From contig NZ_LAYJ01000115.1 of the NCBI RefSeq assembly GCF_000981035.1, positions 62,001-126,000 of the forward strand: a DNA stretch of 64,000 bases, read 5' to 3'. This document shows positions 42,784 through 52,060 of this stretch, in pieces. This DNA is from Christensenella hongkongensis (GTDB lineage Bacteria > Bacillota > Clostridia > Christensenellales > Christensenellaceae). How positions within the stretch are numbered: the stretch's first letter is position 1; every line of letters starts with the position of its first letter. Under the pieces are notes generated by a model. It was not told where the DNA came from, searched no databases, and saw only the letters and a list, made by a program, of their open reading frames with translations. Both the position numbers and the translations under genes were made by a program.

Positions 42784-45106
42784 GCGTGTCCACCTCCTCG
42801 ATTTTGGTTGTCATCGCGCGGTACAATTTGGTGTCTTGATCAAACCGCCCGTCAAAAGGTACGACCACGGAACCACGCCGCATCAGTCCACACCCTGCTT
42901 TCGCGTTTGAAAGGTAATCCATTTGACGTTCGGATAAATTGAGCAATTCGCCGAGGGCTTTCCTATCCGATTCCGATTGCGAAAACAGCATCAGGAATTG
43001 GCAGTTTGAAATCATATCCCGCCCATATTCCGAATGGAGCAGGGAAGATACATTCTGGCTCATGGCGCCGATCAGGCAGCCATACTTTCGCATCCGGCGG
43101 TAAAAGGCGTCGAAAAACTTTGCGGTGTATTCGTCCCGGTACATCAGCCAAAATTCATCAATGTATACCCACGTTCGTTTTCCAATCGAGCGGTTATATG
43201 CAACGCGGTTTTGGATCGCATCAAGTACAATCGTCATCGCAAGGGGTTTCAACTTCTCTCCAAGATCGCGGATGTCGTAACAAAGAAGCCGGGATTTCGT
43301 ATTCACGTTGGTCGCCTTTGAGAACATATTGAGCGAACCGAGCACATACATCTCCATGCACGTCGCAATATCCTGTGCCTCCGGCTCCGGCTGCTTTTTG
43401 ATTGCTTGGTACAAATCCCGCAGCGTCACCGGATTCTTCCTGCGCCCGCTCATGCCGCTCATCAGAACCCGCCGCGCACAACGGTCAATAATGGATTGCT
43501 GTTTCGGCGTGATGTTTCCCCTGCCAATCGCCATTTCAATGATCGTCAGGACAAATTCTCCTTTGATCGCGAGCGGATCATCGCCTTTTTCCACATACTG
43601 CATCATATCGAGTGCATTTAGGTGCATCTGCGAACCCGCAGACATATGGAGCACTTCTCCCCCAAACATCTTGACAACAGGAAATGCCTCCCGTTCCGGG
43701 TCAAGGATCAGAATATCGTCGTTTGTATTGAGGAACACATTTGTAAACTCCAGCTTATATCCCATTGACTTGCCCCCGCCGGGCAGCCCCGCCCAAACCG
43801 AGTGCGGCGTAAGCAGCTCCCGCCTGTCCGCGATCACCAAATGCTTGCTGATCATGTTGATGCCATAGCATATCCCGCCTTTGTCCCATATTTCCTCCGA
43901 CACAAACGGAAGCAGGGTCGCGGCGTTCTCAGTGGTTAGCGTGCGCAGGGAATCCATATACCATAATCCGTATGGCAGCACCGTATTCAGCCCGCATTCT
44001 TGCCGATACATCGCTGTTTGGAACCGGCACATATACCCCTGCCCAATCGCAACAATAGCTTCTGTGTCGTTATCCAATTCACGCAGCGAATCTGCCATGT
44101 GAAAAAGATTGACCTGCGCCCATACGATGCGTTGGTCGTATTCCCGGATCAGACGTATGATCTCTGTCAGGCCGTTCCGTTTTTCTTCCAGCCGGGGCGG
44201 AACCGTGGCGTTGTAATTGCCCTGCTCGTTCGCTTTTTTTGTTGAGTTTCCGATCTCTGTTTCAACGGAAAGCAATTTCCGCTGTACCTGCTGTAAGGAA
44301 TCTTCACGGGATTTTGAGATCATATCAATGGAAAGCATCATCTCTTTTGGCAGACTCATCAGTTCTGTGATAAGCGTGTCCCGCAGGTATGCGGGGTATT
44401 CTCCCAAAAACAGGACGCGCCCATACCGCTTCCCAATTTTGAAATAATCGTTGTGGAATTCCATACCGTCCGGCGCGATATAATCCCGCACGCTATGGCC
44501 GCGTTTTCCGATCAGCTCCTTGTCAATATGAAACTGCGCTTCCTCACCCGCCCGAAAATAATCATAAAAGATTTTCAGGCGTTCCTCTGTACCCATCCGT
44601 TCAAAATTGCTGTCGATTTTGGAAAGCGCGCCTTTGAGGGTGCTTTCCATGCGTGTGAACCACGGCTGCGCGTCTGCGGCTTTTTTCCTGTGAGTCGTGA
44701 CCGTGATGTATTTCTCCTGTACGATGTTGTTTGTGCCTTCCGTCGCGCGGCGGCGGTTTACCCTGTTGATTTCCTCGCGGTATTCGTCAAACTCATCGCC
44801 TTTGAGCGGCAGGAACATATCCCCGTGCAGGGTCGCTTCGTTGACCTTCTTGTTCACGAGCGTTATCTTCATCAGCTCGTCAATATCAAAGGATTTCAAA
44901 AGCTCCTGATAGCCCGCAAAAATATATTTTTGTTCCTCCGGCGCCGCCGCCTGATAGTTTACATCCGTAAACCGGCCTGTCATCGTAAACGCGCCGTTAT
45001 GTTCAAAAATACCGTTCGGATGAACGGCTTTGATCGGAATGCTTTTTTGTACGGATTTTGGTCTTTTATACACGGGCTTACTCTGTTTCGGTTTCCACTG
45101 TGCCAT
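42773..45106 (-). CDS. VirB4/TraE-type conjugation ATPase
   Basis: This 777-aa motor of the type IV secretion channel has AGLPGGGKSMGYK, the Walker A, near residue 450. Walker B-like DILILDPEREAFPVVKMFG and later WVYIDEFWLMYRDE follow, and QSIIDRCARRVL is also typical. The N-terminal ~400 residues are the VirB4 helical domain that contacts membrane partners. The ATG is internal to the longer open frame and has AAGGAG upstream. It overlaps the prgI gene by 29 bp, so the two are coupled. Confidence 0.93.
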   Translation of the reverse strand: MAQWKPKQSKPVYKRPKSVQKSIPIKAVHPNGIFEHNGAFTMTGRFTDVNYQAAAPEEQKYIFAGYQELLKSFDIDELMKITLVNKKVNEATLHGDMFLPLKGDEFDEYREEINRVNRRRATEGTNNIVQEKYITVTTHRKKAADAQPWFTRMESTLKGALSKIDSNFERMGTEERLKIFYDYFRAGEEAQFHIDKELIGKRGHSVRDYIAPDGMEFHNDYFKIGKRYGRVLFLGEYPAYLRDTLITELMSLPKEMMLSIDMISKSREDSLQQVQRKLLSVETEIGNSTKKANEQGNYNATVPPRLEEKRNGLTEIIRLIREYDQRIVWAQVNLFHMADSLRELDNDTEAIVAIGQGYMCRFQTAMYRQECGLNTVLPYGLWYMDSLRTLTTENAATLLPFVSEEIWDKGGICYGINMISKHLVIADRRELLTPHSVWAGLPGGGKSMGYKLEFTNVFLNTNDDILILDPEREAFPVVKMFGGEVLHMSAGSQMHLNALDMMQYVEKGDDPLAIKGEFVLTIIEMAIGRGNITPKQQSIIDRCARRVLMSGMSGRRKNPVTLRDLYQAIKKQPEPEAQDIATCMEMYVLGSLNMFSKATNVNTKSRLLCYDIRDLGEKLKPLAMTIVLDAIQNRVAYNRSIGKRTWVYIDEFWLMYRDEYTAKFFDAFYRRMRKYGCLIGAMSQNVSSLLHSEYGRDMISNCQFLMLFSQSESDRKALGELLNLSERQMDYLSNAKAGCGLMRRGSVVVPFDGRFDQDTKLYRAMTTKIEEVDTLAG

Positions 45107-45458
45107 GTGTGTTCTTCTCCTTTTTATGAGTATCGTTTCCTGCGATTGCTTCATACAGGCTGTTTTCCGAGATATACCACCGCTTCCTGAAGGACAGCAG
45201 TTCGCTCTCGAGCCAAATCGCGATGAATTGCTCGAGCCGCATTTTATGGGGCCGCGCGAACGCGAACAGAAAGCAGGGAAGCCCAAGCCCGATTGCCAAA
45301 TAGCTTGCTGCCTGCAAGGGCAGGTACTTTGTCACTGTCGTATAGGACAAAATGATTATTATGATCCCCATGATGCTGAGGGCAAGCTGCCGCCCATTCA
45401 TCCCCGCGATTATGTTTTCCTGATATTCGGATATGTCTGTTATAACTGTCGTTTCCAT
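45078..45458 (-). CDS. PrgI family conjugation membrane protein
   Basis: This 126-aa protein has two adjacent transmembrane helices (~25-68: LSIMGIIIIILSYTTVTKYL and QAASYLAIGLGLPCFLFAFA). It continues with PHKMRLEQFIAIWLESELL, the hallmark of PrgI/TcpE-like partners of VirB4. GGAGG precedes the ATG. It sits between the VirB6-like and VirB4 genes, as in Clostridial conjugative elements. Likely a membrane anchor for the ATPase. Confidence 0.88.
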   Translation of the reverse strand: METTVITDISEYQENIIAGMNGRQLALSIMGIIIIILSYTTVTKYLPLQAASYLAIGLGLPCFLFAFARPHKMRLEQFIAIWLESELLSFRKRWYISENSLYEAIAGNDTHKKEKNTHGTVETETE

Positions 45459-45468
45459 ATTTTCCTCC

Positions 45469-46350
45469 TCATACGCCGAGCATTTCCCTGATGAACCTGT
45501 TCGCGGACATCACGACCACCACCAGCATCACCGATTGCAGCATGATCTGGAACAAATAATTGATCAGCGTATTCCAATAGGTAAAGTTGGCGTTGGTGTT
45601 CCCCGCTTCCCATGATGGAAAGATGAACGCGCTGTTTGACGCCATCGCCGTGAATATAACGATAGCAAGCGCGATCACACAGATTTCAAGACAAACCGCC
45701 GCGTAAGCCTTGAGGAAATGCTTCCCTGTTTGGCTTGTTTCGGGGCTGCCGAGCGTCGAGAGCGGAACCGGGGCAAGGCAGCTATAGATGAACAAGCGGA
45801 AAAAGCGCAGGTAAGTACAGACCACAAGGCATATCCCCGCCGCCCACATAATGATGTTGCCGATCATACCAAGCAGCCCCATCGGGATAGACTGGAAATT
45901 TGCCGCGATCTGTTCCCACCAATTTGCGCTCATCATCTGCTGTGCCGCTTCGATCACTTCCGGGGATATTTGTGCAAATTCAAAGTCCGTCGCATTCTGG
46001 AAAATCGTGTCGTTGATCCCCATTGAAACGTTGATTGAGAAATTCAAAACCTGTATTCCGTAGTCGATCACAAATTTCACAATCAGGAACCGCGCAATCC
46101 AGCCGATCACCTGTTGGATCGAAAGGTCTTTAAAATTGCTCGTAGTCTTGAAAAAGGTCATCAGGAAGAACAACACCAGGAGACCGTAGCCGATCCCCTG
46201 TATTCCCGTGTTGATTTTGACGACCACATCCCATATCGCCCCACCGGCATAATCGGCGGGGGCTGTCATCAGCAGGGCTTTCACATCCCCAAAACAATTA
46301 TTGAGGAAAGATAAGCCCATTTGGATCGTCCATAATACGCTATACTCCAA
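45469..46350 (-). CDS. VirB6/TrbL-like conjugation channel protein
   Basis: This 293-aa polytopic inner-membrane protein has six predicted hydrophobic segments (for example LLVLFFLMTFFKT, GMIGNIIMWAAGICLVVCTYL and FQIMLQSVMLVVVVMSA). Around residue 190, FRLFIYSCLAPVPLSTLG is a conserved block of the CD0411/TrbL-like family in Firmicute ICEs. Start is TTG with AAGGAGG 8 nt upstream. It follows the Maff2 gene. It probably lines the translocation channel. Confidence 0.88.
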   Translation of the reverse strand: MEYSVLWTIQMGLSFLNNCFGDVKALLMTAPADYAGGAIWDVVVKINTGIQGIGYGLLVLFFLMTFFKTTSNFKDLSIQQVIGWIARFLIVKFVIDYGIQVLNFSINVSMGINDTIFQNATDFEFAQISPEVIEAAQQMMSANWWEQIAANFQSIPMGLLGMIGNIIMWAAGICLVVCTYLRFFRLFIYSCLAPVPLSTLGSPETSQTGKHFLKAYAAVCLEICVIALAIVIFTAMASNSAFIFPSWEAGNTNANFTYWNTLINYLFQIMLQSVMLVVVVMSANRFIREMLGV

Positions 46351-46380
46351 TTACCCCACCTCCTTTCCTTAGCGCCGCTG

Positions 46381-46701
46381 TCATACCGATACTCCAATTG
46401 CCTGCAGCACGAACTTGATTCCGACCATAATTGCGCCGCCCGCCAGAAAAAGGATCGCGTTCGTGCGCTGCGACGCATCCTGTGATTTAAGTGCAAGTGC
46501 GAGCTGTACGCCGCCCCATATGAGCGCGATGACACCCACGACGGTAACGATTGAAAGGATGAAATCCACAAGGTTGTTCATCGCTTCAAGCGGATCCATG
46601 CCTTGCTGTATATCTACGGCAAACGCCGTTTGGGCAAAAAAAATGATGGTCAGCATAACGACCACCATAACAACAATCTTTAAGTTTTTTCTTCTTTCCA
46701 T
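46381..46701 (-). CDS. Maff2/VirB2-like small conjugation protein
   Basis: This 106-aa protein has a signal-like N-terminal helix (KIVVMVVVMLTIIFFAQTAFA) and a short DIQQGMDPLEAMNN segment. Two more transmembrane helices follow (~45-68 and ~83-103), giving the Maff2/DUF3852 pattern next to VirD4 and VirB6-like genes. VirB2-like proteins may form a small pilin or channel ring. AGGAG precedes the ATG. It is 38 bp after VirD4. Confidence 0.88.
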   Translation of the reverse strand: MERRKNLKIVVMVVVMLTIIFFAQTAFAVDIQQGMDPLEAMNNLVDFILSIVTVVGVIALIWGGVQLALALKSQDASQRTNAILFLAGGAIMVGIKFVLQAIGVSV

Positions 46702-46739
46702 GCTGTTTCTCCTATTCAGTTTTCAAGGTGCGACTGCCA

Positions 46740-48431
46740 TCAGGCAGCTTTGTTTCGATCCCGCCTGTAATAATACGGCGGGGCGCCGCCCTGCTGAGCA
46801 AGGTTAATGTTAGGATGCTTCATCAGGTCGTATTTCCTGTCGATTATAGGTTTTTCATTTGCAATCAGGACGATACAATCCTTCCGGTCAAGCTCCCTTA
46901 TCTCGCCGGGCGTCATAAGCTCCCTTCCTGTGATATTGATATTGGTATTGAGGTTGTTCGCGGATTTTCCGTATGTATCATACCGAATCGTAGCTTTGGA
47001 GAGTTCGTCGGCCACGTACCTGTGCGTACTCTGTTCATTTCCACCGAGGTAGAGCATCACGTCACAACATCCGGTGATATTCTCCCACGTGTCCTTGAAC
47101 AAGCCTTTGAGCTGCGCTATGTTTTGAATCACGATATTCATACTGAAATTCCTGCTGCGGCACGTCGAAAGCACTTTTTGACCGCCGTCGTTTGACTGCC
47201 CGGAGGAAATCGAGATATTGGCGTATTCGTCCAGAATGAACCGCACATGGCGGGCAAGCCGTCCATCCGGCCTGTTATCCGCAATATACTCAAGCTCCTG
47301 GAACATCTGTGTATAGAGCATACTCGCAAGCCAGTCAAAGGACGGATCACAGTCTGAGGTAATGCAAAATAACGCTACTTTCTTTTCCGCAAGATCACTG
47401 AAACGCAGTTCGTCCTCTGAGGTAAGTTCAATGACTTCCTCGATCCCGAAAAGAGACAGCGACACTCCCGCCATCACAAGAATGGATTTTGCCGTTTTTC
47501 CCGCCGCAAGCTTATACATATCATATTGACGGCAGGCAATGTGGTTGGGGTTCTTGTGTTTCAGTTCCTCAAACAGCATATCCAGCGGACTTTTATGGTT
47601 TTCATCCTTTTCCCGCACCTCGGCATACCGCAGCATTTCCGCCATCATCGCAAAATTTTGTTCGTTGCTCGGCGCTTCGTACCATAGGTAGAACATAAGG
47701 GCTTGAAGTAAAGCGATTTCCGCTTTCTCCCAAAACGGATCGGAATTGTGCGCGTCCTTTGGCGTTGTGTTCTGTATGAAGTTTGTGATGAGGGAAATAA
47801 CGTCGCTGTCCTTTCGCAAATAGCGGAATGGATTGTACCGCATGGAATTTTTCATGTCTATGAGGTTTAACACCCGCACTACATATCCCATTTTCTCAAG
47901 GGCATGGCCTGTACTTCGCAGGGCTTCCCCTTTCGGATCGGAGCAAACATAGCTTAAATCGGGGGTATTCGAAATCAGCCCCGGTATACAAAATCCCCGT
48001 CCTTTCCCGCTCCCGCTGCCGCCGACCACTAAAATATTGAGATTGTGTTGGTGCCGGTACATATCCAGTCCAATCGAAAGGTTTTGAGACAGGATGATAT
48101 TTTCATCCTGCACATATTTACGCTGCAATTCCCTGAGATTGGCAAACCCCGCGCTGCCATGCTCTTTACCGTGCATATACAGACCGGCACGGAAAAGGTA
48201 ATTTGACAGCAGCACAAGCCAGATCACAACAACTACTACTACAAAAGCCGCCGTGTGCTCGGCGGCTTTGAAGTAGAATATATTTGCGGCGTTTATCATA
48301 AAATTTTGCTTGAACTGCTCAAATGTGATCCCTATTTCATAGCTCATAGCGAGCTTCACGGCGAACCACAACATCCCGCCGAGAAGCACGCCCCACATGA
48401 TGACCGACGATTTCAGCGTCTTTTTGTCCAT
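46740..48431 (-). CDS. VirD4/TraG type IV coupling protein
   Basis: This 563-aa ATPase couples the relaxase-DNA complex to the channel. N-terminal transmembrane helices (~10-28 and ~50-75) precede Walker A VVGGSGSGKGRGF (~135) and Walker B RFILDEYANI (~395). TRSRNFSMNIVIQNIAQLKG and the YLGGNEQSTHRYVADEL region are typical of TraG/VirD4. The ATG shares its first base with the PcfB stop (TGATG), so translation is coupled; a GTG one codon earlier is possible. Confidence 0.95.
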   Translation of the reverse strand: MDKKTLKSSVIMWGVLLGGMLWFAVKLAMSYEIGITFEQFKQNFMINAANIFYFKAAEHTAAFVVVVVVIWLVLLSNYLFRAGLYMHGKEHGSAGFANLRELQRKYVQDENIILSQNLSIGLDMYRHQHNLNILVVGGSGSGKGRGFCIPGLISNTPDLSYVCSDPKGEALRSTGHALEKMGYVVRVLNLIDMKNSMRYNPFRYLRKDSDVISLITNFIQNTTPKDAHNSDPFWEKAEIALLQALMFYLWYEAPSNEQNFAMMAEMLRYAEVREKDENHKSPLDMLFEELKHKNPNHIACRQYDMYKLAAGKTAKSILVMAGVSLSLFGIEEVIELTSEDELRFSDLAEKKVALFCITSDCDPSFDWLASMLYTQMFQELEYIADNRPDGRLARHVRFILDEYANISISSGQSNDGGQKVLSTCRSRNFSMNIVIQNIAQLKGLFKDTWENITGCCDVMLYLGGNEQSTHRYVADELSKATIRYDTYGKSANNLNTNINITGRELMTPGEIRELDRKDCIVLIANEKPIIDRKYDLMKHPNINLAQQGGAPPYYYRRDRNKAA

Positions 48432-49684
48432 CACAGTGTCATCACGTCCATTTCCTTTGTTATGGGGATCATTTCCTTGAGTTCTTTTTTCTTATCCGCA
48501 ATATCCGCAAGGACACTCACCCTGTCTGAAAACAGCTTGTCCGCTTTCTCCATTGGTATTTCATCAAGCTGCGTAAAATCCATGTTCGCGGTATCGAGGC
48601 CATACTTGACGGACAGGGCATAAACAACGCTGTCTGCGCGGAAAGCATTTTCTTCCCGCGTATACTTCGCTCCCTGCTGTTTAAAGCACCGTCCATAGAT
48701 CGCTTCGCGCTGCAACGCCTGAAACTCCTGCTCCGGTGAAAGCCCTTCTTTCAGTAATATTTTCTTTTTTTCCGGTGAAAACAAAGCGTCCTGTCCGAGT
48801 GTTTCGGAAACCTCCACCGGATATTTTTTTTTGAATCGTTCGTTTACTTCAATAAGCGTTTCCGACGTAAGTTTTTCAAAATATGAGCCAAATCCAACAG
48901 CCTTGCCGGACGTATCCTGTACGTCGTAGACAACAGCATCCACAAATTCTGTTTTCCCGTCTTTCTTCACAGGTCTCTTGATTATGATTTTATCTGCATC
49001 GTCCGCGATTTCCCGGCCAATCGCGCGCCAACGGGTTCTTGACATAACCATCGTTGCGTCAGGCTTTGCTTCGTAAATAAGGTTTTGATTTTTGCTCGAA
49101 AAATCGTACAAGACGGCCTGCATCTCAAGATAAGCTTTCCAGTTGTCCGGCGTATATGCTTCCTCGTTGTTTCGGTTGATTTCCCCAACGGTCTCTTGGA
49201 TCGTCTCGATGTCCATATCGCTGATCGTGCAATTTGAGGGGGCAGGCTCCGGCGCATCGAGGAACGCCGCGTTGCGCTCCAATTTCTCCTTCGTGCTTTC
49301 GCGCACATCTTCAACCGTCGCTTCCGCCATTTTATTACTGTCCACGGTGACGCCAATTCGTTTTGCGATTTGGTTGAATTTTGCCAAGTCCTGCGAGGGA
49401 AACATGATGTCCACCGCATTCTGTTCGGGGTTGTCTACTGTCGCGTACAGCAGGCCGTATTCTTTGATGTGGCTTAAAAACTCATCCATTCGCTCCTTGG
49501 GTATGCTGCCGATCATCACAGACGCACCCATACGAAGTATCTTTTTCAGCGATGTTTCCCCTTTGAATACCTTTCGTTTCTTTAACGCTGCTACAAGAAA
49601 CACCATGATTTTTCCCATGCCCTGTCCGGCGCGCATGACGATCTCCGTTCCTTGAAATATAAATCTGGCCGCTTCTCCTTCCAT
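48431..49684 (-). CDS. PcfB family protein fused to an ArdC-like domain
   Basis: This 417-aa protein has an N-terminal PcfB/DUF3801 domain (1-~140): GQGMGKIMVFLVAALKKRK and ATVDNPEQNAVDIMFPSQDLAKFNQI. That domain is usually a stand-alone relaxosome adaptor to VirD4. The C-terminal part (~175-400) resembles ArdC antirestriction proteins: FSSKNQNLIYEAKPDATMVM, WRAIGREIADDADKIIIKRP and DSVVYALSVKYGLDTANMDF. The place where ArdC has a zinc HExxH reads ALQREAIYG, so the metalloprotease part is likely dead. A related 5' piece of this gene lies at 50338-50430. Confidence 0.85.
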   Translation of the reverse strand: MEGEAARFIFQGTEIVMRAGQGMGKIMVFLVAALKKRKVFKGETSLKKILRMGASVMIGSIPKERMDEFLSHIKEYGLLYATVDNPEQNAVDIMFPSQDLAKFNQIAKRIGVTVDSNKMAEATVEDVRESTKEKLERNAAFLDAPEPAPSNCTISDMDIETIQETVGEINRNNEEAYTPDNWKAYLEMQAVLYDFSSKNQNLIYEAKPDATMVMSRTRWRAIGREIADDADKIIIKRPVKKDGKTEFVDAVVYDVQDTSGKAVGFGSYFEKLTSETLIEVNERFKKKYPVEVSETLGQDALFSPEKKKILLKEGLSPEQEFQALQREAIYGRCFKQQGAKYTREENAFRADSVVYALSVKYGLDTANMDFTQLDEIPMEKADKLFSDRVSVLADIADKKKELKEMIPITKEMDVMTL

Positions 49685-49686
49685 AG

Positions 49687-50322
49687 CTATACCTCTCTTT
49701 CCGGTTCATTGTCCGGCATTATCTTATCCTGTATCCTGCTTTTTGCCCACTCCGGCATTTTTTCAGGATTGATAATTCCTGCAATATCTGAGCGATCATA
49801 GCGAACGTCTCTTTCTTCAAAAAGGTTCATCCCAAAAACAGATTGACCTATTGCATGTGGCGAACAACCATTTCCACTTTCCGCTTTCATAATCTGATAT
49901 TGTTCGACACGAAATTCCGGCGCAAGACATTCTGCCTTGATTAACACATATTGGTTCTGATAATCGCATTGTGCACTCCCTTGAATGCAAATATCTTGCG
50001 TGAGGTAATGATCCTCGATTCCACATGCTGCACGGTGCTTTTTAATTTCGTTAATTTTTTCCTTGATCCTGTCGGCAACATTTTCAAATGCTTCCAGATA
50101 GGAATCAAAGGTCTGTGCATCAGAATATTGGATATATATGGAGGTTTGCAGCCGTTCTGTAACCACATATGGTTTTTCTGTGTCAACTTTTTCTCCAAGC
50201 CACACGAGTGATTCTTTTGTGTCTAATTTTTCGCCGATTACAATATCCCGTCCGGCAAGCCATATCGCTTCTCTGATCGTATATCCACCCGGCTTTTCCC
50301 GCTTTTTAAAATCATATTCCAT
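49687..50322 (-). CDS. ICE accessory protein, paralog of the 50446 gene
   Basis: This 211-aa soluble protein shares a pattern with its neighbour: YVLIKAECLAPEFRVEQYQI, GNGCSPHAIGQSVFGMNLFEE, RYDRSDIAG and NPEKMPEWAK. The conserved Cys in GCSP and the final PEWAK motif suggest the domain sometimes called LPD28 in polyvalent ICE/phage proteins; that name is from memory and uncertain. AGGAGG precedes the ATG. It ends 3 bp before pcfB. It is one unit of a tandem duplication with pcfB. Confidence 0.75.
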   Translation of the reverse strand: MEYDFKKREKPGGYTIREAIWLAGRDIVIGEKLDTKESLVWLGEKVDTEKPYVVTERLQTSIYIQYSDAQTFDSYLEAFENVADRIKEKINEIKKHRAACGIEDHYLTQDICIQGSAQCDYQNQYVLIKAECLAPEFRVEQYQIMKAESGNGCSPHAIGQSVFGMNLFEERDVRYDRSDIAGIINPEKMPEWAKSRIQDKIMPDNEPEREV

Positions 50323-50337
50323 AACAACCTCCTAAAT

Positions 50338-50430
50338 TTGAAAAGGAATACCATAATCTTTCCTGCGCCACGCCCCATTTGCATGACGATTTCCGCGCCC
50401 TGGAATAAATCTAGCTGCTTCTCCTTCCAT
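50338..50430 (-). pseudogene. Remnant of a duplicated pcfB 5' end
   Basis: It begins ATGGAAGGAGAAGC, as does the intact pcfB, and its translation EIVMQMGRGAGKIMVFLFK lines up with EIVMRAGQGMGKIMVFLVA of the full gene. Two bases are missing near codon 8, which shifts the frame. Similarity stops after ~90 bp. It preserves a Shine-Dalgarno. It marks an ancient duplication of [accessory gene + pcfB]. Confidence 0.8.
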
Positions 50431-50445
50431 TTTGTAAACCTCCTT

Positions 50446-51045
50446 TTAGCGTTCCGGCTCAATGTCCGGCTCCTTTTCGTGACTTTCCAACTCTTGTTTC
50501 TTTTCTTTCGCCCACTCCGGCATTTTTTCAGAATCGATGATACCCTCGATCTCATACCGCTCAAATCGTTCTGTTTGGCCGTTAAACAGGTTCTCCCCAT
50601 ACACTGCCGTCCCCCTGGCATTTGGGGAACATCCAAAGCCGCCTGTCGCTTTGACGATCTGATATTGTGCCACACGGTATTCCGGCAAAAGGCTGTCCGC
50701 TTTCAGAAGTACATACTCTCCTGCATAATCCAAATCCTGACTTTCAGGAATACATATATCTGCGGTTAGCGCACCTTCTTCAATGCCATTTTCCTTACGG
50801 AACGCGAGAATATCTGCGATTCGTTCTTGGATTCTATCCGCAAATTTTTGATATGCTTCAAGATATGTCGCATAGCTTTCCATATTTCCATATTCCGGCA
50901 AATCCGAAATGTGCCTGCGCTCCAATACCATAAACGGTTCTGCTTTCCCCGGCAATTCTGCAAGCAGGATATGCCTGTCGCCAATAGCTACAGTTTCATG
51001 CGTGGTGTATTTGTTTTTGTCCTTAATTTTTACATCAAACTTCAT
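50446..51045 (-). CDS. ICE accessory protein, paralog of the 49687 gene
   Basis: This 199-aa protein is soluble. YVLLKADSLLPEYRVAQYQI, GGFGCSPNARGTAVYGENLF, RFERYEIEGIIDSEKMPEWA and the preceding ADICIPESQDLDYAGE match the downstream paralog closely, while the first 60 residues differ. AGGAGG precedes the ATG. The pcfB remnant follows after 16 bp. Family role is unknown; likely plasmid/ICE housekeeping or an anti-defence part. Confidence 0.75.
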   Translation of the reverse strand: MKFDVKIKDKNKYTTHETVAIGDRHILLAELPGKAEPFMVLERRHISDLPEYGNMESYATYLEAYQKFADRIQERIADILAFRKENGIEEGALTADICIPESQDLDYAGEYVLLKADSLLPEYRVAQYQIVKATGGFGCSPNARGTAVYGENLFNGQTERFERYEIEGIIDSEKMPEWAKEKKQELESHEKEPDIEPER

Positions 51046-51084
51046 AAAAGTTCTTTCCTCCTGTCTGATGGCTTCATCGCCATC

Positions 51085-51953
51085 CTAAAGTTCAAAAGAT
51101 ATTTGGTCAGGGTTTGTTTTGGGCAATTTTCCAAGCCACCAAAGGTATACCTGTTCCGGCGAAATCCAATTACCTCTTATCAGGTCATCCCTGCCGCTTT
51201 GTTTCCTGACTTCCAGCATTCGTTCAAAGGTTTTCAGGTAAAGAGCCTTGTATTTCGGATACTGCTCCAACTCCTGTTCCTGCCTGTTTGACATAGGGCA
51301 GCCAATACAACCGAGTCGCTTATATCCCTCGTCATAAAGCCCACAATAAGGGATATTCTCTGTCTTGATAAATTCCCATACATCGGCGTCTGTCCAATCG
51401 ACGATTGGGTTCAAAATTGTCTTTGAAGTCCGGTAGCACATCTCAACCATGCGCCGTGCTTCGTCGTTGTCATCGTTAAGCACCAACCCACGTTTCTTCT
51501 TGCTGCCCGTCATTTCTGTGATAACGCCATGCCCCTTTTTTCGATTCAGGCTTTCATCCCATCTAACTCCTGTAACTGTCAAACGCCCTTTACCGCCTGA
51601 TTCTTTCAGCTTTTCGCAGCAATACCGGACTAAGCGGGTTGGCGGCATCATCTTTCGCGGTATCAGGTTCCACATGGTAATGAAGCCGGACCCGTCTTTG
51701 TAGTGCGGTATATCCAAAGCGACCTCCGGCATAGCTTTAATGAATCGTACCAACTCAGGGGGATCGACAGATGTAACGTTGTAATGGACCTCGTGTTTTA
51801 CCCCCGCCATCTCCGCGAGACGTTTGATGACGCAGGAATCCTTCCCGCCTGAAAACGCGAGCCAGTATCCTTCCTCCGGCTCGAACGCCTGATACCTTTT
51901 AATCGCTTCTTCAACCTTGTTTTTTTCCCAAATAATGTGTTTTCGATCAGCAT
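51085..51953 (-). CDS. PAPS reductase-like protein with an N-terminal frameshift
   Basis: The body (from about residue 20) is a PAPS reductase/ATP-PPase fold: AFSGGKDSCVIKRLAEMAG (PP-loop SGGKDS), GVRWDESLNRKKGHG and CIGCPMSNRQEQELEQ, with a Cys pair probably holding a metal. The only ATG with a good Shine-Dalgarno (AAGGAGG) starts MLIENTLFGKK but is one frame away. An A7 run (51920-51926 as T7) separates the two frames. One extra A, or a -1 slip, restores a continuous 289-aa protein. The next upstream gene is a DNA methyltransferase; a role in DNA or RNA modification or in defence is inferred. Confidence 0.75.
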
Positions 51954-51978
51954 ATTTACCTCCTTGCCGACAAAAAAA

Positions 51979-52022
51979 GGCGGCAGACTGTTCCGGTTAA
52001 GCGATCCGGTTCGTCTGCCGCC
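51979..52022. terminator. Terminator between methyltransferase and PAPS reductase-like genes
   Basis: GGCGGCAGAC and GTCTGCCGCC form a perfect 10-bp stem with a 24-nt loop. Minus-strand side ends in TTTTTTT, plus-strand side in AATTTTT. Confidence 0.8.
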
Positions 52023-52060
52023 AATTTTTCTTTTATCCTGCTTTATAGTCAGGATATATT

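Noticed and set aside
45030-45491. 153-aa plus-strand frame opposite prgI
   Set aside because: Antisense to a conserved conjugation gene; no family.
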